From an uncultured Prevotellaceae bacterium (GTDB lineage Bacteria > Bacteroidota > Bacteroidia > Bacteroidales > Bacteroidaceae), in NCBI GenBank assembly GCA_902775605.1, contig CACYNE010000019.1, forward strand, positions 1 through 46,354: DNA of 46,354 nucleotides, given 5' to 3'. This document shows, in pieces, positions 32,962 to 40,954 of the stretch. The position numbers were made by a program, and so were the translations under genes. The notes under the pieces are model-generated. The model made no database searches and was not told the DNA's origin. It saw nothing but the letters and a program-made list of their open reading frames with translations. How positions within the stretch are numbered: the first letter of the stretch is position 1; each line of letters begins with the position of its first letter.

Positions 32962-34347
32962 ATGAGTAAAAGCCAGGATTTGCTCTCCTATATCCGCGAA
33001 GGACGCACGATGACACAGCGCGAGAAGTTGCAACTCATCGTGCAACTGTCCATACCCTCAATCCTTGCCCAGATATCGGCCACGGTGATGTTCTTTATCG
33101 ACGCATCAATGGTGGGACACCTGGGTGCCCGTGCCTCAGCGTCCATCGGACTGGTAGAGTCGTCGGGCTGGCTCATGGGTGGTCTGGCAGCAGCGGCCAA
33201 TATGGGATTCTCTGTCCAGGCGGCCCACTTCATTGGTGCCAACGACTTCGAGGCGGCGCGCCGCGTGTTGCGCCAGTCGATGGTGTGCTGTCTCATTTGG
33301 GCGCTGCTGATATCTGTCACTTCGATCATCATTGCGCCGTTCCTCCCCTATTGGCTTGGCGGCAGTGAGGAGATCGCCCACGATGCCTCTGTCTATTTTG
33401 CCATCTTCGGCCTGTGCGGCATCTTCTTCCAGATGGAGGGCTTGGCAGGCTCGATGCTCAAGTGCTCGGGCAACATGAAGGTGCCATCATATCTGAACAT
33501 CGGCATGTGCGTCATGGACGTCTGCTTCAACTACCTCTTTATATATATCATGGACCTGGGAGTGATGGGAGCCGCCATAGGCACTGGCCTGGCAATGCTG
33601 ATCACTGCCCTGTTGATGATGTATTTCCTGTTGGTCAGGTCTGACATGCTGGCACTGAAAGGCCGTCCTGGGTCGTTCAGGCCTAAGCACGACACCGTGC
33701 TCACGGCTTTTAAGATTGGTGCCCCCATGGGACTGCAACATATGCTCATGGGCAGTGCCTATGTGGTGAGCACCCTCATCGTGGCTCCGCTGGGCACCGT
33801 TGCCATTGCGGCCCACTCACTGGCCATCACCGTCGAGAGCCTGTGTTATATGCCTGGCTTCGGCATTGCCGAGGCTGCCACCACCCTGGTGGGACAGGGC
33901 ATCGGTGCCGGTCAGCGCATCCTGACGCGCTCGTTTGCTCGCATGTCGGTGGGTCTGGGCATGGTCGTCATGACCCTCATGGGCATCCTGATGTGGGTTT
34001 TCGCTCCCCAACTGATGGCCATCATGTCGCCCATCCAGGAGGTCATTACCGAGGGCACCCGTGTGTTGCGCATCGAGGCATGGGCCGAACCCCTATTTGC
34101 TGCCGCCATCGTGTGCAACGGCGTCTTTGTGGGTGCCGGCGACACGCTGAAGCCTGCCATCATGAGCCTACTCTCCATGTGGGGCGTGCGCCTCACGCTG
34201 GCGTGGTATCTCTCCAAGGACTACGGTCTCAAGGGCGTATGGATAGCGATGGCCACTGAACTCACCTTCCGCGGCACCATCTTCCTGTGTCGCCTGTTCT
34301 ATGGAAAATGGAATCAAAAACTCATAACAACAACCAAACCGTCATGA
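32962..34347 (+). CDS. MATE-family multidrug/cation efflux transporter
   Basis: The 461-residue membrane protein has the two-fold MATE pattern of 12 hydrophobic segments. Conserved signs include SIPSILAQISATVMFFIDASMVGHLG at the first helix, GLAAAANMGFSVQAAHFIGANDFEAARR and the repeated later GFGIAEAATTLVGQGIGAGQ. It would expel drugs or toxic metabolites by exchanging them with Na+ or H+. The start at 32962 gives a short cytoplasmic N-terminus. Its stop (TGA) overlaps the start of the cyclophilin gene (ATGA, 34344-34347), so both are translated from one message. Confidence 0.94.
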   Translation: MSKSQDLLSYIREGRTMTQREKLQLIVQLSIPSILAQISATVMFFIDASMVGHLGARASASIGLVESSGWLMGGLAAAANMGFSVQAAHFIGANDFEAARRVLRQSMVCCLIWALLISVTSIIIAPFLPYWLGGSEEIAHDASVYFAIFGLCGIFFQMEGLAGSMLKCSGNMKVPSYLNIGMCVMDVCFNYLFIYIMDLGVMGAAIGTGLAMLITALLMMYFLLVRSDMLALKGRPGSFRPKHDTVLTAFKIGAPMGLQHMLMGSAYVVSTLIVAPLGTVAIAAHSLAITVESLCYMPGFGIAEAATTLVGQGIGAGQRILTRSFARMSVGLGMVVMTLMGILMWVFAPQLMAIMSPIQEVITEGTRVLRIEAWAEPLFAAAIVCNGVFVGAGDTLKPAIMSLLSMWGVRLTLAWYLSKDYGLKGVWIAMATELTFRGTIFLCRLFYGKWNQKLITTTKPS

Positions 34348-35015
34348 AGACATTCATTCTTTCTCTCTGTCTGCTGGCCTGCGCCACGCTGACCAAGGCC
34401 CAGAGCCATGAAGTGCTCATCGAGACCACCGAAGGCAACATTCGCGTGATGCTCTACGACGACACACCCATCCATCGCGACAACTTCCTCAAGATGGTCA
34501 ACGAGCAGTTCTACGACTCGCTCCTTTTCCATCGCGTCATCAAGAGTTTTATGATTCAGGCGGGCGACCCTCGCAGCAAACATGCCGAGCCGGGTGCCTT
34601 GCTGGGTCAGGGCGAAGTGGACTATACGTTGGTGCCCGAGTTTCGCACTCCCAAGCACTATCATCGTCGCGGTGCACTGGCAATGGCGCGCGAGGGCGAT
34701 GCCGTGAATCCAGAGCGTCGCTCCAGTGGTTGCCAATTCTATATTGTGTGGGGCAAGACTTACTCCACCCTCGAACTTGAGGCCATCCAAAAGCGCGTAC
34801 GCGAGGCCACCAAGGACCAAGCCGACATTACGCCTGAGATGTTCTGGACTTATCGCAAAGTGGGTGGTTCGCCCCATCTCGATGGACAATATACCGTCTT
34901 TGGCGAGGTCACAGAGGGGCTCGATGTGGTGGAGCGCATCCAGAAGGTATTCACCGACACGTATAACCGTCCCGTTGATGATGTGCGCATTCTGCGTGCA
35001 AAGGTCGTGAAATAA
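34344..35015 (+). CDS. secreted cyclophilin-type peptidyl-prolyl cis-trans isomerase
   Basis: From MKTFILSLCLLACATLTKA (signal peptide), this 223-residue protein continues with the cyclophilin fold: TTEGNIRVMLYDDTPIHRDNFL, FHRVIKSFMIQAGDPRS (active-site Arg and the FMIQ.GD segment), GALAMAR and SSGCQFYIVWG, and a C-terminal GQYTVFGEVTEGLDVV. An extra ~40-residue insertion separates the core strands, as is common in Bacteroidota secreted cyclophilins. It assists folding of exported proteins. It overlaps the MATE gene by four bases. The longer start at 34287 lies within the MATE coding region and is rejected. Confidence 0.94.
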   Translation: MKTFILSLCLLACATLTKAQSHEVLIETTEGNIRVMLYDDTPIHRDNFLKMVNEQFYDSLLFHRVIKSFMIQAGDPRSKHAEPGALLGQGEVDYTLVPEFRTPKHYHRRGALAMAREGDAVNPERRSSGCQFYIVWGKTYSTLELEAIQKRVREATKDQADITPEMFWTYRKVGGSPHLDGQYTVFGEVTEGLDVVERIQKVFTDTYNRPVDDVRILRAKVVK

Positions 35016-35038
35016 AGGCTTTTGGCGAAAATAAACAC

Positions 35039-35312
35039 AAAAAAAATCAGGTCTTGGTTCTCTCACCTCGACCTGAATTTTTACGATATTAATAACTAAA
35101 AACCTTTTCTACTTGTGTTACCCTTTCAACAAATCTTTTGTTTTACCTTACTAATACCTACTGTCCTAAAACAATCTAACCTAAAAAAATACTAACTAAC
35201 CTATTGAACATTTACTAACTCTTTCTTTCTATGCTTTCTCTTTCACCTTTCACAAGGTTCAATCTTTATTACCTTTAAACTAACTCTATTGAAGATCTCT
35301 TGTTTTCTTTTG
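35039..35312 (-). ncRNA. candidate ~270-nt purine-rich non-coding RNA
   Basis: On the minus strand a TAACTTTG box (35319-35326) predicts a start near 35312. A terminator (stem TCAGGTC/GACCTGA at 35047-35076, then T8) ends the transcript near 35039. The sequence between is A/G-rich and C-poor and repeats GTTAGT/GGTTAG elements. It has no credible ORF. A perfect 10-bp inverted repeat (GAAAATCGAT and ATCGATTTTC at 35331-35340 and 35348-35357) lies just upstream of the box, as a regulatory operator would. It does not match a family I can name. Confidence 0.5.
35044..35082. terminator. bidirectional intrinsic terminator (cyclophilin 3' end and candidate ncRNA 3' end)
   Basis: TCAGGTC/GACCTGA stem with a 16-nt loop, T5 on the plus strand and T8 on the minus strand. 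Confidence 0.8.
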
Positions 35313-35318
35313 ACGATG

Positions 35319-35357
35319 CAAAGTTACGACGAAAATCGATAAGTTGTATCGATTTTC
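35319..35357 (-). promoter_or_regulatory. -7 box (TAACTTTG) with a perfect 10-bp inverted repeat immediately upstream
   Basis: The box is at 35319-35326. The inverted repeat 35331-35357 (10-bp arms, 7-nt spacer) covers the spacer and -33 region of the minus-strand promoter, so a bound dimer would control transcription of the candidate RNA. It lies 41 bp past the end of rsmA. Confidence 0.6.
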
Positions 35358-35397
35358 ATCGTGTTTTGACAGAAAAAGGCTCTATTATTGATTAAAA

Positions 35398-36201
35398 TCA
35401 AGCGATTGTGTTCGCACACAACAATTTTTCAACCAAATTAGTCAATTCTACGAACTCTGGAATCGACAACTGCTCTGGTCTCAGTGTGGCAAACTTTGAA
35501 TCAACGATTGATTGCAGGGCATCTGTAGAAATAATTTGACGCAATGACACACGCAGCATCTTTCTGCGCTGGTTGAACGCCGTCTTCACCACGCGCTTAA
35601 ACAGTTCTTCGTCGCATCCCAACTTCTGAACCTTGTTGCGCGTCATGCGTATCACGGCACTCTGCACCTTGGGAGGCGGGTTAAACACGCCCGGCTCCAC
35701 TGTGAAGAGATACTCCACGTCGTACCACGCCTGAATCAGCACCGACAGGATGCCATACTGCTTATTGCCAGGCTGCGAAGCCATACGCACCGCCACCTCG
35801 TGCTGAATCATACCTGTGCAGCAGGGAATCAGGTCGCGGTTGTCCAGCATCTTAAAGAATATCTGCGACGATATGTCGTAGGGGTAGTTGCCCGTCAGCA
35901 CAAACTGCTGTCCGTCAAACACCTTCCTCAGATCCATTCGCAGGAAGTCCTCGCCCAAAATATTCTCGCGCAACTTGGGGAAGTGCTCATTCAGATAAGC
36001 CACACTCTCGCGGTCTATCTCCACCACTTTAAATAAGCGGGGCTTCTCCACCAGATACTGTGTCATCACGCCCATACCCGGTCCCACCTCCAGCACAGGA
36101 ATGTCAGGACAGGCATCCACCGTGTCGGCAATGCGCTTTGCTATTGAGAGGTCGGTCAGAAAGTGCTGACCAAGATTCTTTTTGGGTCTTACTTGCTTCA
36201 T
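35398..36201 (-). CDS. rsmA: 16S rRNA (adenine(1518)-N(6)/adenine(1519)-N(6))-dimethyltransferase
   Basis: The 267-residue protein matches RsmA (KsgA) along its length: KKNLGQHFLTD at the N-terminus, the SAM-binding EVGPGMGVMTQYL, the catalytic NYPYDISSQIFF (motif IV, usually NLPYNIS), and the C-terminal FNQRRKMLR of the helical domain. It dimethylates two adjacent adenines near the 3' end of 16S rRNA late in 30S assembly. It has its own promoter at 36206-36213. The first base of its ATG lies only 4 bases past that box, so its mRNA is probably leaderless. Confidence 0.97.
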   Translation of the reverse strand: MKQVRPKKNLGQHFLTDLSIAKRIADTVDACPDIPVLEVGPGMGVMTQYLVEKPRLFKVVEIDRESVAYLNEHFPKLRENILGEDFLRMDLRKVFDGQQFVLTGNYPYDISSQIFFKMLDNRDLIPCCTGMIQHEVAVRMASQPGNKQYGILSVLIQAWYDVEYLFTVEPGVFNPPPKVQSAVIRMTRNKVQKLGCDEELFKRVVKTAFNQRRKMLRVSLRQIISTDALQSIVDSKFATLRPEQLSIPEFVELTNLVEKLLCANTIA

Positions 36202-36205
36202 GCTG

Positions 36206-36213
36206 CAAAGGTA
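36206..36213 (-). promoter_or_regulatory. -7 box (TACCTTTG) of rsmA, 4 bases from the start codon
   Basis: TACCTTTG on the minus strand is followed by CAGC and then ATG at 36201. A transcript from this box would start at or near the ATG. Confidence 0.75.
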
Positions 36214-36221
36214 TAAACAAA

Positions 36222-36258
36222 AAACTTTCCAACCAAATTTTTAGTCGGAAAGTTTCTT
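36222..36258 (-). terminator. intrinsic terminator after the lipoprotein pair
   Basis: Arms AAACTTTCC (36222-36230) and GGAAAGTTT (36247-36255) with a T-run on the minus strand end the lipoprotein transcript just before the rsmA promoter. Confidence 0.8.
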
Positions 36259-36330
36259 TTTATTCCCTCGTCATCGTCCAGCGTGCGCAGGATGCGGAGA
36301 GTCACTTTGCAGTTTTATCAAAAAAACTAT

Positions 36331-36824
36331 TTAGAGCTTGTAGAAGGGTCCCTCCTCCGACCAGCCCTGACGACCGTCAATCATGTAATAGCGTTTGAGG
36401 AACATGCCTACATTGCCTTCTTTTGGATACATAATCTCGCATTCATCAGGCTGAGGCTGCTCTATGGACTTTTCGAAGGTTTCACCATGCTCTTTATAAA
36501 CCACCTTAGTCCATGTCATCACCAACTTGATGCCATTAATAGTGTAGGTGCCATAGCGGTACTCACCCCACGACTCTTCCTCTTCTTGCTGAACCATGTA
36601 GCCCTCACAGTCGCCATTGGCCTTGAAGATATAGCCCATATATGATGATGGTGCTCTTCGCTCGACATCTCGGGATCGCCCCACTGCCATGTGCCCACTA
36701 TGCGGTTACCCGCATATTTTCCGCTGTCAGAGCTGCTGTCATCATCGTCACCACAAGCCACGAAGGCTGAAGAACACACCAATAAGCCCAGGAAAAGGCT
36801 CATAAAATAAAAAATCTTCTTCAT
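36331..36824 (-). pseudogene. frameshifted lipoprotein, truncated paralogue of the upstream lipoprotein
   Basis: The N-terminal frame (36824 down to about 36650) gives MKKIFYFMSLFLGLLVCSSAFVACGDDDD with the lipobox Cys, then GTWQWGDPEMSSEE. It then breaks near 36640-36655 in the CACCATCATCAT run. The continuation (SSYMGYIFKANGDCEGYM ... to 36331) is in another frame, so one or two bases are missing or extra. Signal peptide and lipobox are nearly identical in DNA to those of the intact gene at 36849-38060 (compare 36742-36824 with 37978-38060), so the pair arose by tandem duplication. A sequencing slip in a short repeat is a possible alternative. Confidence 0.8.
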
Positions 36825-36848
36825 AATTATATTGTTTTAATAATGGAT

Positions 36849-38060
36849 TTATTTCTTAACAAACACTGCGGGGAGACCAACCACATAGCCATAGGCCTCG
36901 TTGGGACCTGCCACAAACAGCATCGTCTCGGGCAGGTGGTCGCCGATGTCATCCTTAGAAACGGGATACCAGTGGTCACACTCCAGTGTGGTGGGGTCAA
37001 TACCTCCTTCGCCCCAGCCTTGACCATCCTCACTGCGTGCTGAATAGAACTCAGTCATGTTGAGATGGAGGATGCCTTCGCTATAGGTGAATGTGCCGAC
37101 ATGACGCTCAGCCCACGGGGTGATAATAATCTCAATTCTATTGCCACTGATCATGACGCCCGCACGGATGTAGTTCTCTTCCTGGCCACCCATATACCAA
37201 TGCCACGTGCCCTGTACGTCGTTGGCCGACATTTCTGGAGCCTGACCGTTCCTGAAGAGGATTACAGGTGCCTCGCCAAGTGAATAATCTTCAGCATTGT
37301 CGGGAATGGTGACGAGCACCAGCACGTTATTGTCATAAAGCAACTGTACTCGGGCCGTGTTGACCACGTCGCCCTCCACATATTTCAACTTACCATTCTC
37401 ATAGATATATTCACCTTTAAAGACCTGTTGTTTTCCTTGCATAATCGTCAAGCCCCTTTCAGTGAAGATGAATGCGGCATCGCCAAACGACCATGTACCT
37501 ACAAGGAGATTGGTAGTAGCAGGCTGAGATTCATTGTTGTCTCCCTGTTTGTTTTTCACCAGCTCATACAGAATAGAATAAGCCTCCTGAGGATTCTGGA
37601 TAGACTTGAGAATGACCTCGTCAGTGCCTTCTTCCAGATAGCGCTTCACCTTCAGCGAGCCATCGGCATTCTTAGCCAAGATGTCACCACGACGGGCCTC
37701 CGTCTTTTCGCCAGCCTGGAAGGTCATCGTGAGTGCACCATCCTTCAGGGTCCAAGTCATATCGACAGACTCTTCTGCCCGTGGTTCCCAGTTGTTCTTA
37801 GCCTTTGCCTTAAACTCTGCATAGTAACCGCGGCCACCTTCGTAGAATGCCATCACAAAGACATTGATCTTGTCGGAACTCTCCTCCACGCCATACCATG
37901 TGCCAAGGATATCTTTTTCTGTTATAGTAGTGGTAGTGCCTCCACCTTGCTGACCACCACCAGCATCCTTTTCATCATCATCGTCACCACAAGCCACGAA
38001 GGCTGAAGAAGAAACCAGTAAGCCTAAAAACAGGCTCATAAAATAAAATAGCTTTTTCAT
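36849..38060 (-). CDS. lipoprotein with three lipocalin-like modules
   Basis: The 403-residue protein has a lipobox (SSAFVACGDDDD, Cys near residue 24), so it is probably lipid-anchored in the outer or inner membrane. Three GTW-starting beta-modules follow: ILGTWYGVEESSD (about residue 52), LVGTWSFGDAAF (about 187) and VQGTWHWYMGGQE (about 280). These resemble lipocalin-like domains found widely in Bacteroidota surface proteins. Ligand unknown. It lies upstream of its frameshifted shorter paralogue and is transcribed from the box at 38114-38121. Confidence 0.82.
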   Translation of the reverse strand: MKKLFYFMSLFLGLLVSSSAFVACGDDDDEKDAGGGQQGGGTTTTITEKDILGTWYGVEESSDKINVFVMAFYEGGRGYYAEFKAKAKNNWEPRAEESVDMTWTLKDGALTMTFQAGEKTEARRGDILAKNADGSLKVKRYLEEGTDEVILKSIQNPQEAYSILYELVKNKQGDNNESQPATTNLLVGTWSFGDAAFIFTERGLTIMQGKQQVFKGEYIYENGKLKYVEGDVVNTARVQLLYDNNVLVLVTIPDNAEDYSLGEAPVILFRNGQAPEMSANDVQGTWHWYMGGQEENYIRAGVMISGNRIEIIITPWAERHVGTFTYSEGILHLNMTEFYSARSEDGQGWGEGGIDPTTLECDHWYPVSKDDIGDHLPETMLFVAGPNEAYGYVVGLPAVFVKK

Positions 38061-38113
38061 AATATAATAATGTGTTTTGAGTTAATAATCGATTTTAGGC
38101 AAATATCTTGCAA

Positions 38114-38121
38114 CAAAGGTA
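38114..38121 (-). promoter_or_regulatory. -7 box (TACCTTTG) of the lipoprotein pair
   Basis: Minus-strand TACCTTTG 53 bases before the ATG at 38060. Confidence 0.65.
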
Positions 38122-38274
38122 AACAATTACTATTATTTCCGTGCTCCGTTTTCACAGAAATAAAATTCAATTTCACAATTTAACATTTCAAAAAAGCAGT
38201 TTTATTTCATAAATGCAATTTTCGGCCAAAACTGGCACTCCCCCCCCAAAAAAACGCAATTACCCAAGGGACGC

Positions 38275-38323
38275 AAAAAAAGAGGGACGGCCCTGATGAG
38301 ATAAAAAAATCAACGGGTCGTCC
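38275..38323 (-). terminator. intrinsic terminator of the candidate RNA
   Basis: Arms 38285-38293 and 38315-38323 pair with one mismatch; a run of seven T on the minus strand follows (38275-38281). Confidence 0.7.
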
Positions 38324-38599
38324 TTTCTGGTAAAAAAAGAATGAATTTATTAAACTAACCACAACGGTTCGTAAAGCCTAAGATGAGGAGGCGAGTCTGG
38401 TGACTCATGATTTTCCAGACCCGCTCTCCGATTTTTAATGCGTAGCTCTGTTCGTTTCCCAACGAGTTGGTAAGAACTTCATTTTCGGTTAGTAGTTTTG
38501 GTAAGATAGACTTTTTCTTAAATTTACTTCTTCACATTTTCTTCTAACATAATAAACAGGAATGTGTTTCTAGATACCATAAATCTTATGATGAAATAA
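38275..38599 (-). ncRNA. candidate ~325-nt structured RNA (possible attenuator-type)
   Basis: A minus-strand TACCTTTG (38606-38613) predicts a start near 38599. A strong 10-bp hairpin (38391-38400 with 38415-38424, one G-U pair) and a small stem (CCAAC/GTTGG, 38459-38470) lie inside. The transcript ends at a terminator (GGACGACCC/GGGCCGTCC-type stem at 38285-38323, T7 after it). Two short frames occur: MKFLPTRWETNRATH at 38482-38435 and MSHQTRLLILGFTNRCG at 38408-38355. The second ATG sits in the hairpin loop. No gene is directly served: the next promoter is at 38114. Confidence 0.45.
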
Positions 38600-38605
38600 C
38601 TGCGA

Positions 38606-38613
38606 CAAAGGTA
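38606..38613 (-). promoter_or_regulatory. -7 box (TACCTTTG) of the candidate structured RNA
   Basis: Minus-strand TACCTTTG with TGTTTTTATCAATTATTG upstream. It points away from the AraC gene. Confidence 0.6.
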
Positions 38614-38751
38614 AGCAATAATTGATAAAAACACATGCCGTTTTCACACAAAAAGATTTCATATTCACATTTTTTCGTTGCAAATATGCCAATTTTGCAT
38701 CAAAAATGCAATTTCCTACAAAAAAAGTATACTTTTCTACCTCAAAAACAC

Positions 38752-38759
38752 TATCTTTG
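38752..38759 (+). promoter_or_regulatory. -7 box (TATCTTTG) of the AraC gene, 2 bases before the first ATG
   Basis: TATCTTTG at 38752-38759 is followed by CA and then ATG at 38762. A second ATG lies at 38765 and another at 38774. The transcript probably starts within this cluster, so a leaderless mRNA is expected. Confidence 0.7.
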
Positions 38760-38761
38760 CA

Positions 38762-39910
38762 ATGATGAAAGAAATGATATTCACAGTGATGCCCATGTTT
38801 GTCAGTTTGTTCTGGACTGCCATGCTGGCATTGGAACTGCACACGAAGGACCAGAAAAAACCGCGTCTGCACCTGCTGGTGTTTATGCTGGCGACAACGG
38901 TGCTGTACTTCGGCCACTGCGTGTTCTTCAACCACAGCACGGACATCCTGCCCCTGACCGACACGCTGTATTGTGCGGCGAATCTGGCTGTCTATCCTCT
39001 CTATTACCTCTATATCTGTTCGATGGCCACACGCAAAGGGCACCGCATGCTGCGCTGGCTGCTGCTGGTTCCCGCCCTGGTGTGCAGCGCCACCGTGGGA
39101 GTGCTCTACCTGATGATGTCGGAAACGGAGACGCAGCTGTTTTTCGACATCTATCTGTATGGCGGAGAGCATGCAGGACTGAAGGGGTTGGCCATCCAAC
39201 AAGCCATGATGCACGACGTATGCAAGGGATTCTTCGGCCTGCTCATCATCCCCATATTCTTCTACGGACAGTTTCACATGAAGCAATATAAGGAACTGGT
39301 GAACAGCAACTATTCTGACGTAGAGGGCAAGACGCTGACCGATGTGCACCTGCTCCTGATGGTGTTTGTAGCCACGGCGGTGATGTCGTTTATCTTCAAC
39401 ATCATCGGTCGCCAGAACCTGCATCATTCAACCTGGCTGCTCATTGTCTCATCGATGATTTTCTCTACGCTGATCTTTGCCATCGGCTATATTGGCTATC
39501 GCCAGAAGTTTAGCATTGAGGACATTGAGCGGGACGAACAGCGCACCGAAGATAATGGCACCGAGCAGACAACCATCACGGAACTGCGTCACCGCATAGA
39601 GCAACTGATGGAGGAGGAACAGCTGTACCTGCAGCCCAACCTGAAGATTATAGACCTGGTGCAGCGACTGGGCACCAACCGCAACTATGTCTATGCAGCC
39701 ATCAACCGCGAAAAGGGGGTGTCGTTCAGCGAATATGTGAATCGCATGCGTGTGAACTATGCCGCACAACTGATCTGTGAGCATCCGGAGAGAGCACTGA
39801 CGGAGATTGGCGAGCAGGCAGGTTTCTCAAGCAGTACGTCTTTTTACAGGAATTTTCGACATTATAAGGGCGTAGGACCTCGAGAGTATCAAAATAAACT
39901 AAATACGTAG
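38762..39910 (+). CDS. membrane-anchored AraC-family transcriptional regulator
   Basis: Residues ~5-245 contain about seven hydrophobic segments (MFVSLFWTAMLALEL, LHLLVFMLATTVLYFG, LLLVPALVCSATVGVLYL, FFGLLIIPIFFYG and others). A cytoplasmic linker and a C-terminal AraC-type double helix-turn-helix follow: LKIIDLVQRLGTNRNYVYAAINREKGVSFSEYVNRMR and LTEIGEQAGFSSSTSFYRNFRHYKGVGPREYQ. In this class a membrane domain senses a signal and the DNA-binding part regulates target genes directly. The target is unknown; the divergent RNA and lipoprotein loci are candidates. Start 38762 gives 382 residues. ATG 38765 or 38774 may be the true start. Confidence 0.92.
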   Translation: MMKEMIFTVMPMFVSLFWTAMLALELHTKDQKKPRLHLLVFMLATTVLYFGHCVFFNHSTDILPLTDTLYCAANLAVYPLYYLYICSMATRKGHRMLRWLLLVPALVCSATVGVLYLMMSETETQLFFDIYLYGGEHAGLKGLAIQQAMMHDVCKGFFGLLIIPIFFYGQFHMKQYKELVNSNYSDVEGKTLTDVHLLLMVFVATAVMSFIFNIIGRQNLHHSTWLLIVSSMIFSTLIFAIGYIGYRQKFSIEDIERDEQRTEDNGTEQTTITELRHRIEQLMEEEQLYLQPNLKIIDLVQRLGTNRNYVYAAINREKGVSFSEYVNRMRVNYAAQLICEHPERALTEIGEQAGFSSSTSFYRNFRHYKGVGPREYQNKLNT

Positions 39911-39941
39911 GCACAAATTTGGTTTTTTACGCACTTATTCG

Positions 39942-39949
39942 TACCTTTG
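39942..39949 (+). promoter_or_regulatory. -7 box (TACCTTTG) of the flippase-like gene; short leader
   Basis: Eight bases separate it from the ATG at 39958. The longer in-frame start at 39919 would lie upstream of the promoter and is rejected. Confidence 0.7.
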
Positions 39950-39957
39950 CCCCTCGA

Positions 39958-40947
39958 ATGAAATACCTGCAGACCATAGCCAAAGTCCTGATGCCGCTCA
40001 TACTGGGCGGTGCCATTCTCTATTGGATGTATCGAGGCGAGGACTGGCAGAGCATCAAGCACGTGATGATTCATGAGATGAACTGGACGTGGATGCTGCT
40101 GTCGTTTCCCTTTGGCATCCTGGCACAGATGTTTCGCGGATGGCGATGGATGCAGACGCTGGAGCCCCTGGGCGAGAAGCCTCGCCAGAAGGTGGCGGTG
40201 AACGCCATTTTCCTGAGCTATGCCGTATCGCTCATCGTGCCCCGCATGGGCGAGTTTACGCGTTGCGGCGTGCTGAAGCGGTGGGAGGGCATCTCGTTCT
40301 CGAAAGCCCTGGGCACCGTGGTCACCGAGCGAGCCGTAGATACGCTGATTGTACTGCTCTATTCGGGCATCATCCTGCTGTTTGGCATGAGCACCTTTGG
40401 CACGTTCTTCAAGAAGACGGGCACCTCCTTCGAACACGTTCTGAGCGGATTCTCACTGACGGGCTGGCTGGTGACGGCCATCTGCGCCGCTGCCGTACTG
40501 CTGTTGCTCCACCTGCTGCTGAAGAATCTCTCTATATATAATAAGGTACGTACGACGCTCCACGGCATCTGGGAGGGCGTGCTGTCGCTCAAGGATGTGA
40601 GAAACCTGCCGCTGTATCTGTTTTTCTCGGTGGGCATCTGGGTGATGTATTTCCTGCATTACTTCCTCACGTTCTTCTGCTTCGACTTCACCACCCATCT
40701 GGGCATCGGCTGTGCGCTGATCTCCTTTGTGGTGGCCAACTTTGCCGTCATCGTGCCCACCCCCAACGGCGCCGGTCCTTGGCACTTCGCCATCAAGACG
40801 ATGCTGATTCTCTATGGCGTGGTGGATCAGCAGGCACTCATCTTCGTGCTCATCGTCCATACGGTGCAGACGATGCTCGTCATCCTGCTGGGCATGTATG
40901 CCTGGGCGCGCCTCTCATTCACGAAATGTATAACCCTAAAGCAATAG
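39958..40947 (+). CDS. flippase-like membrane protein (lysylphosphatidylglycerol synthase TM / UPF0104 family)
   Basis: The 329-residue protein has about eight membrane segments and the family pattern: FRGWRWMQTLEPL near residue 60, SYAVSLIVPRMGEFTRCGVLKRW (the conserved Pro-x-Arg-x-Gly-Glu loop), VVTERAVDTLIV, and the C-terminal PTPNGAGPWHFAIKTML loop. Relatives are MprF N-terminal or AglD-type proteins thought to move lipids or lipid-linked sugars across the inner membrane. Substrate here unknown. It precedes pepD by 7 bases on the same strand and probably shares its transcript. Confidence 0.9.
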   Translation: MKYLQTIAKVLMPLILGGAILYWMYRGEDWQSIKHVMIHEMNWTWMLLSFPFGILAQMFRGWRWMQTLEPLGEKPRQKVAVNAIFLSYAVSLIVPRMGEFTRCGVLKRWEGISFSKALGTVVTERAVDTLIVLLYSGIILLFGMSTFGTFFKKTGTSFEHVLSGFSLTGWLVTAICAAAVLLLLHLLLKNLSIYNKVRTTLHGIWEGVLSLKDVRNLPLYLFFSVGIWVMYFLHYFLTFFCFDFTTHLGIGCALISFVVANFAVIVPTPNGAGPWHFAIKTMLILYGVVDQQALIFVLIVHTVQTMLVILLGMYAWARLSFTKCITLKQ

Positions 40948-40954
40948 AAAAACT

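Noticed and set aside
38236-38247. run of eight C at the edge of the lipoprotein promoter
   Set aside because: A phase-variable tract was considered, but it lies between the candidate RNA terminator and the promoter and is in no gene or promoter element.
39919-39957. extended start of the flippase-like gene
   Set aside because: The extension lies upstream of, and contains, the promoter box at 39942-39949.
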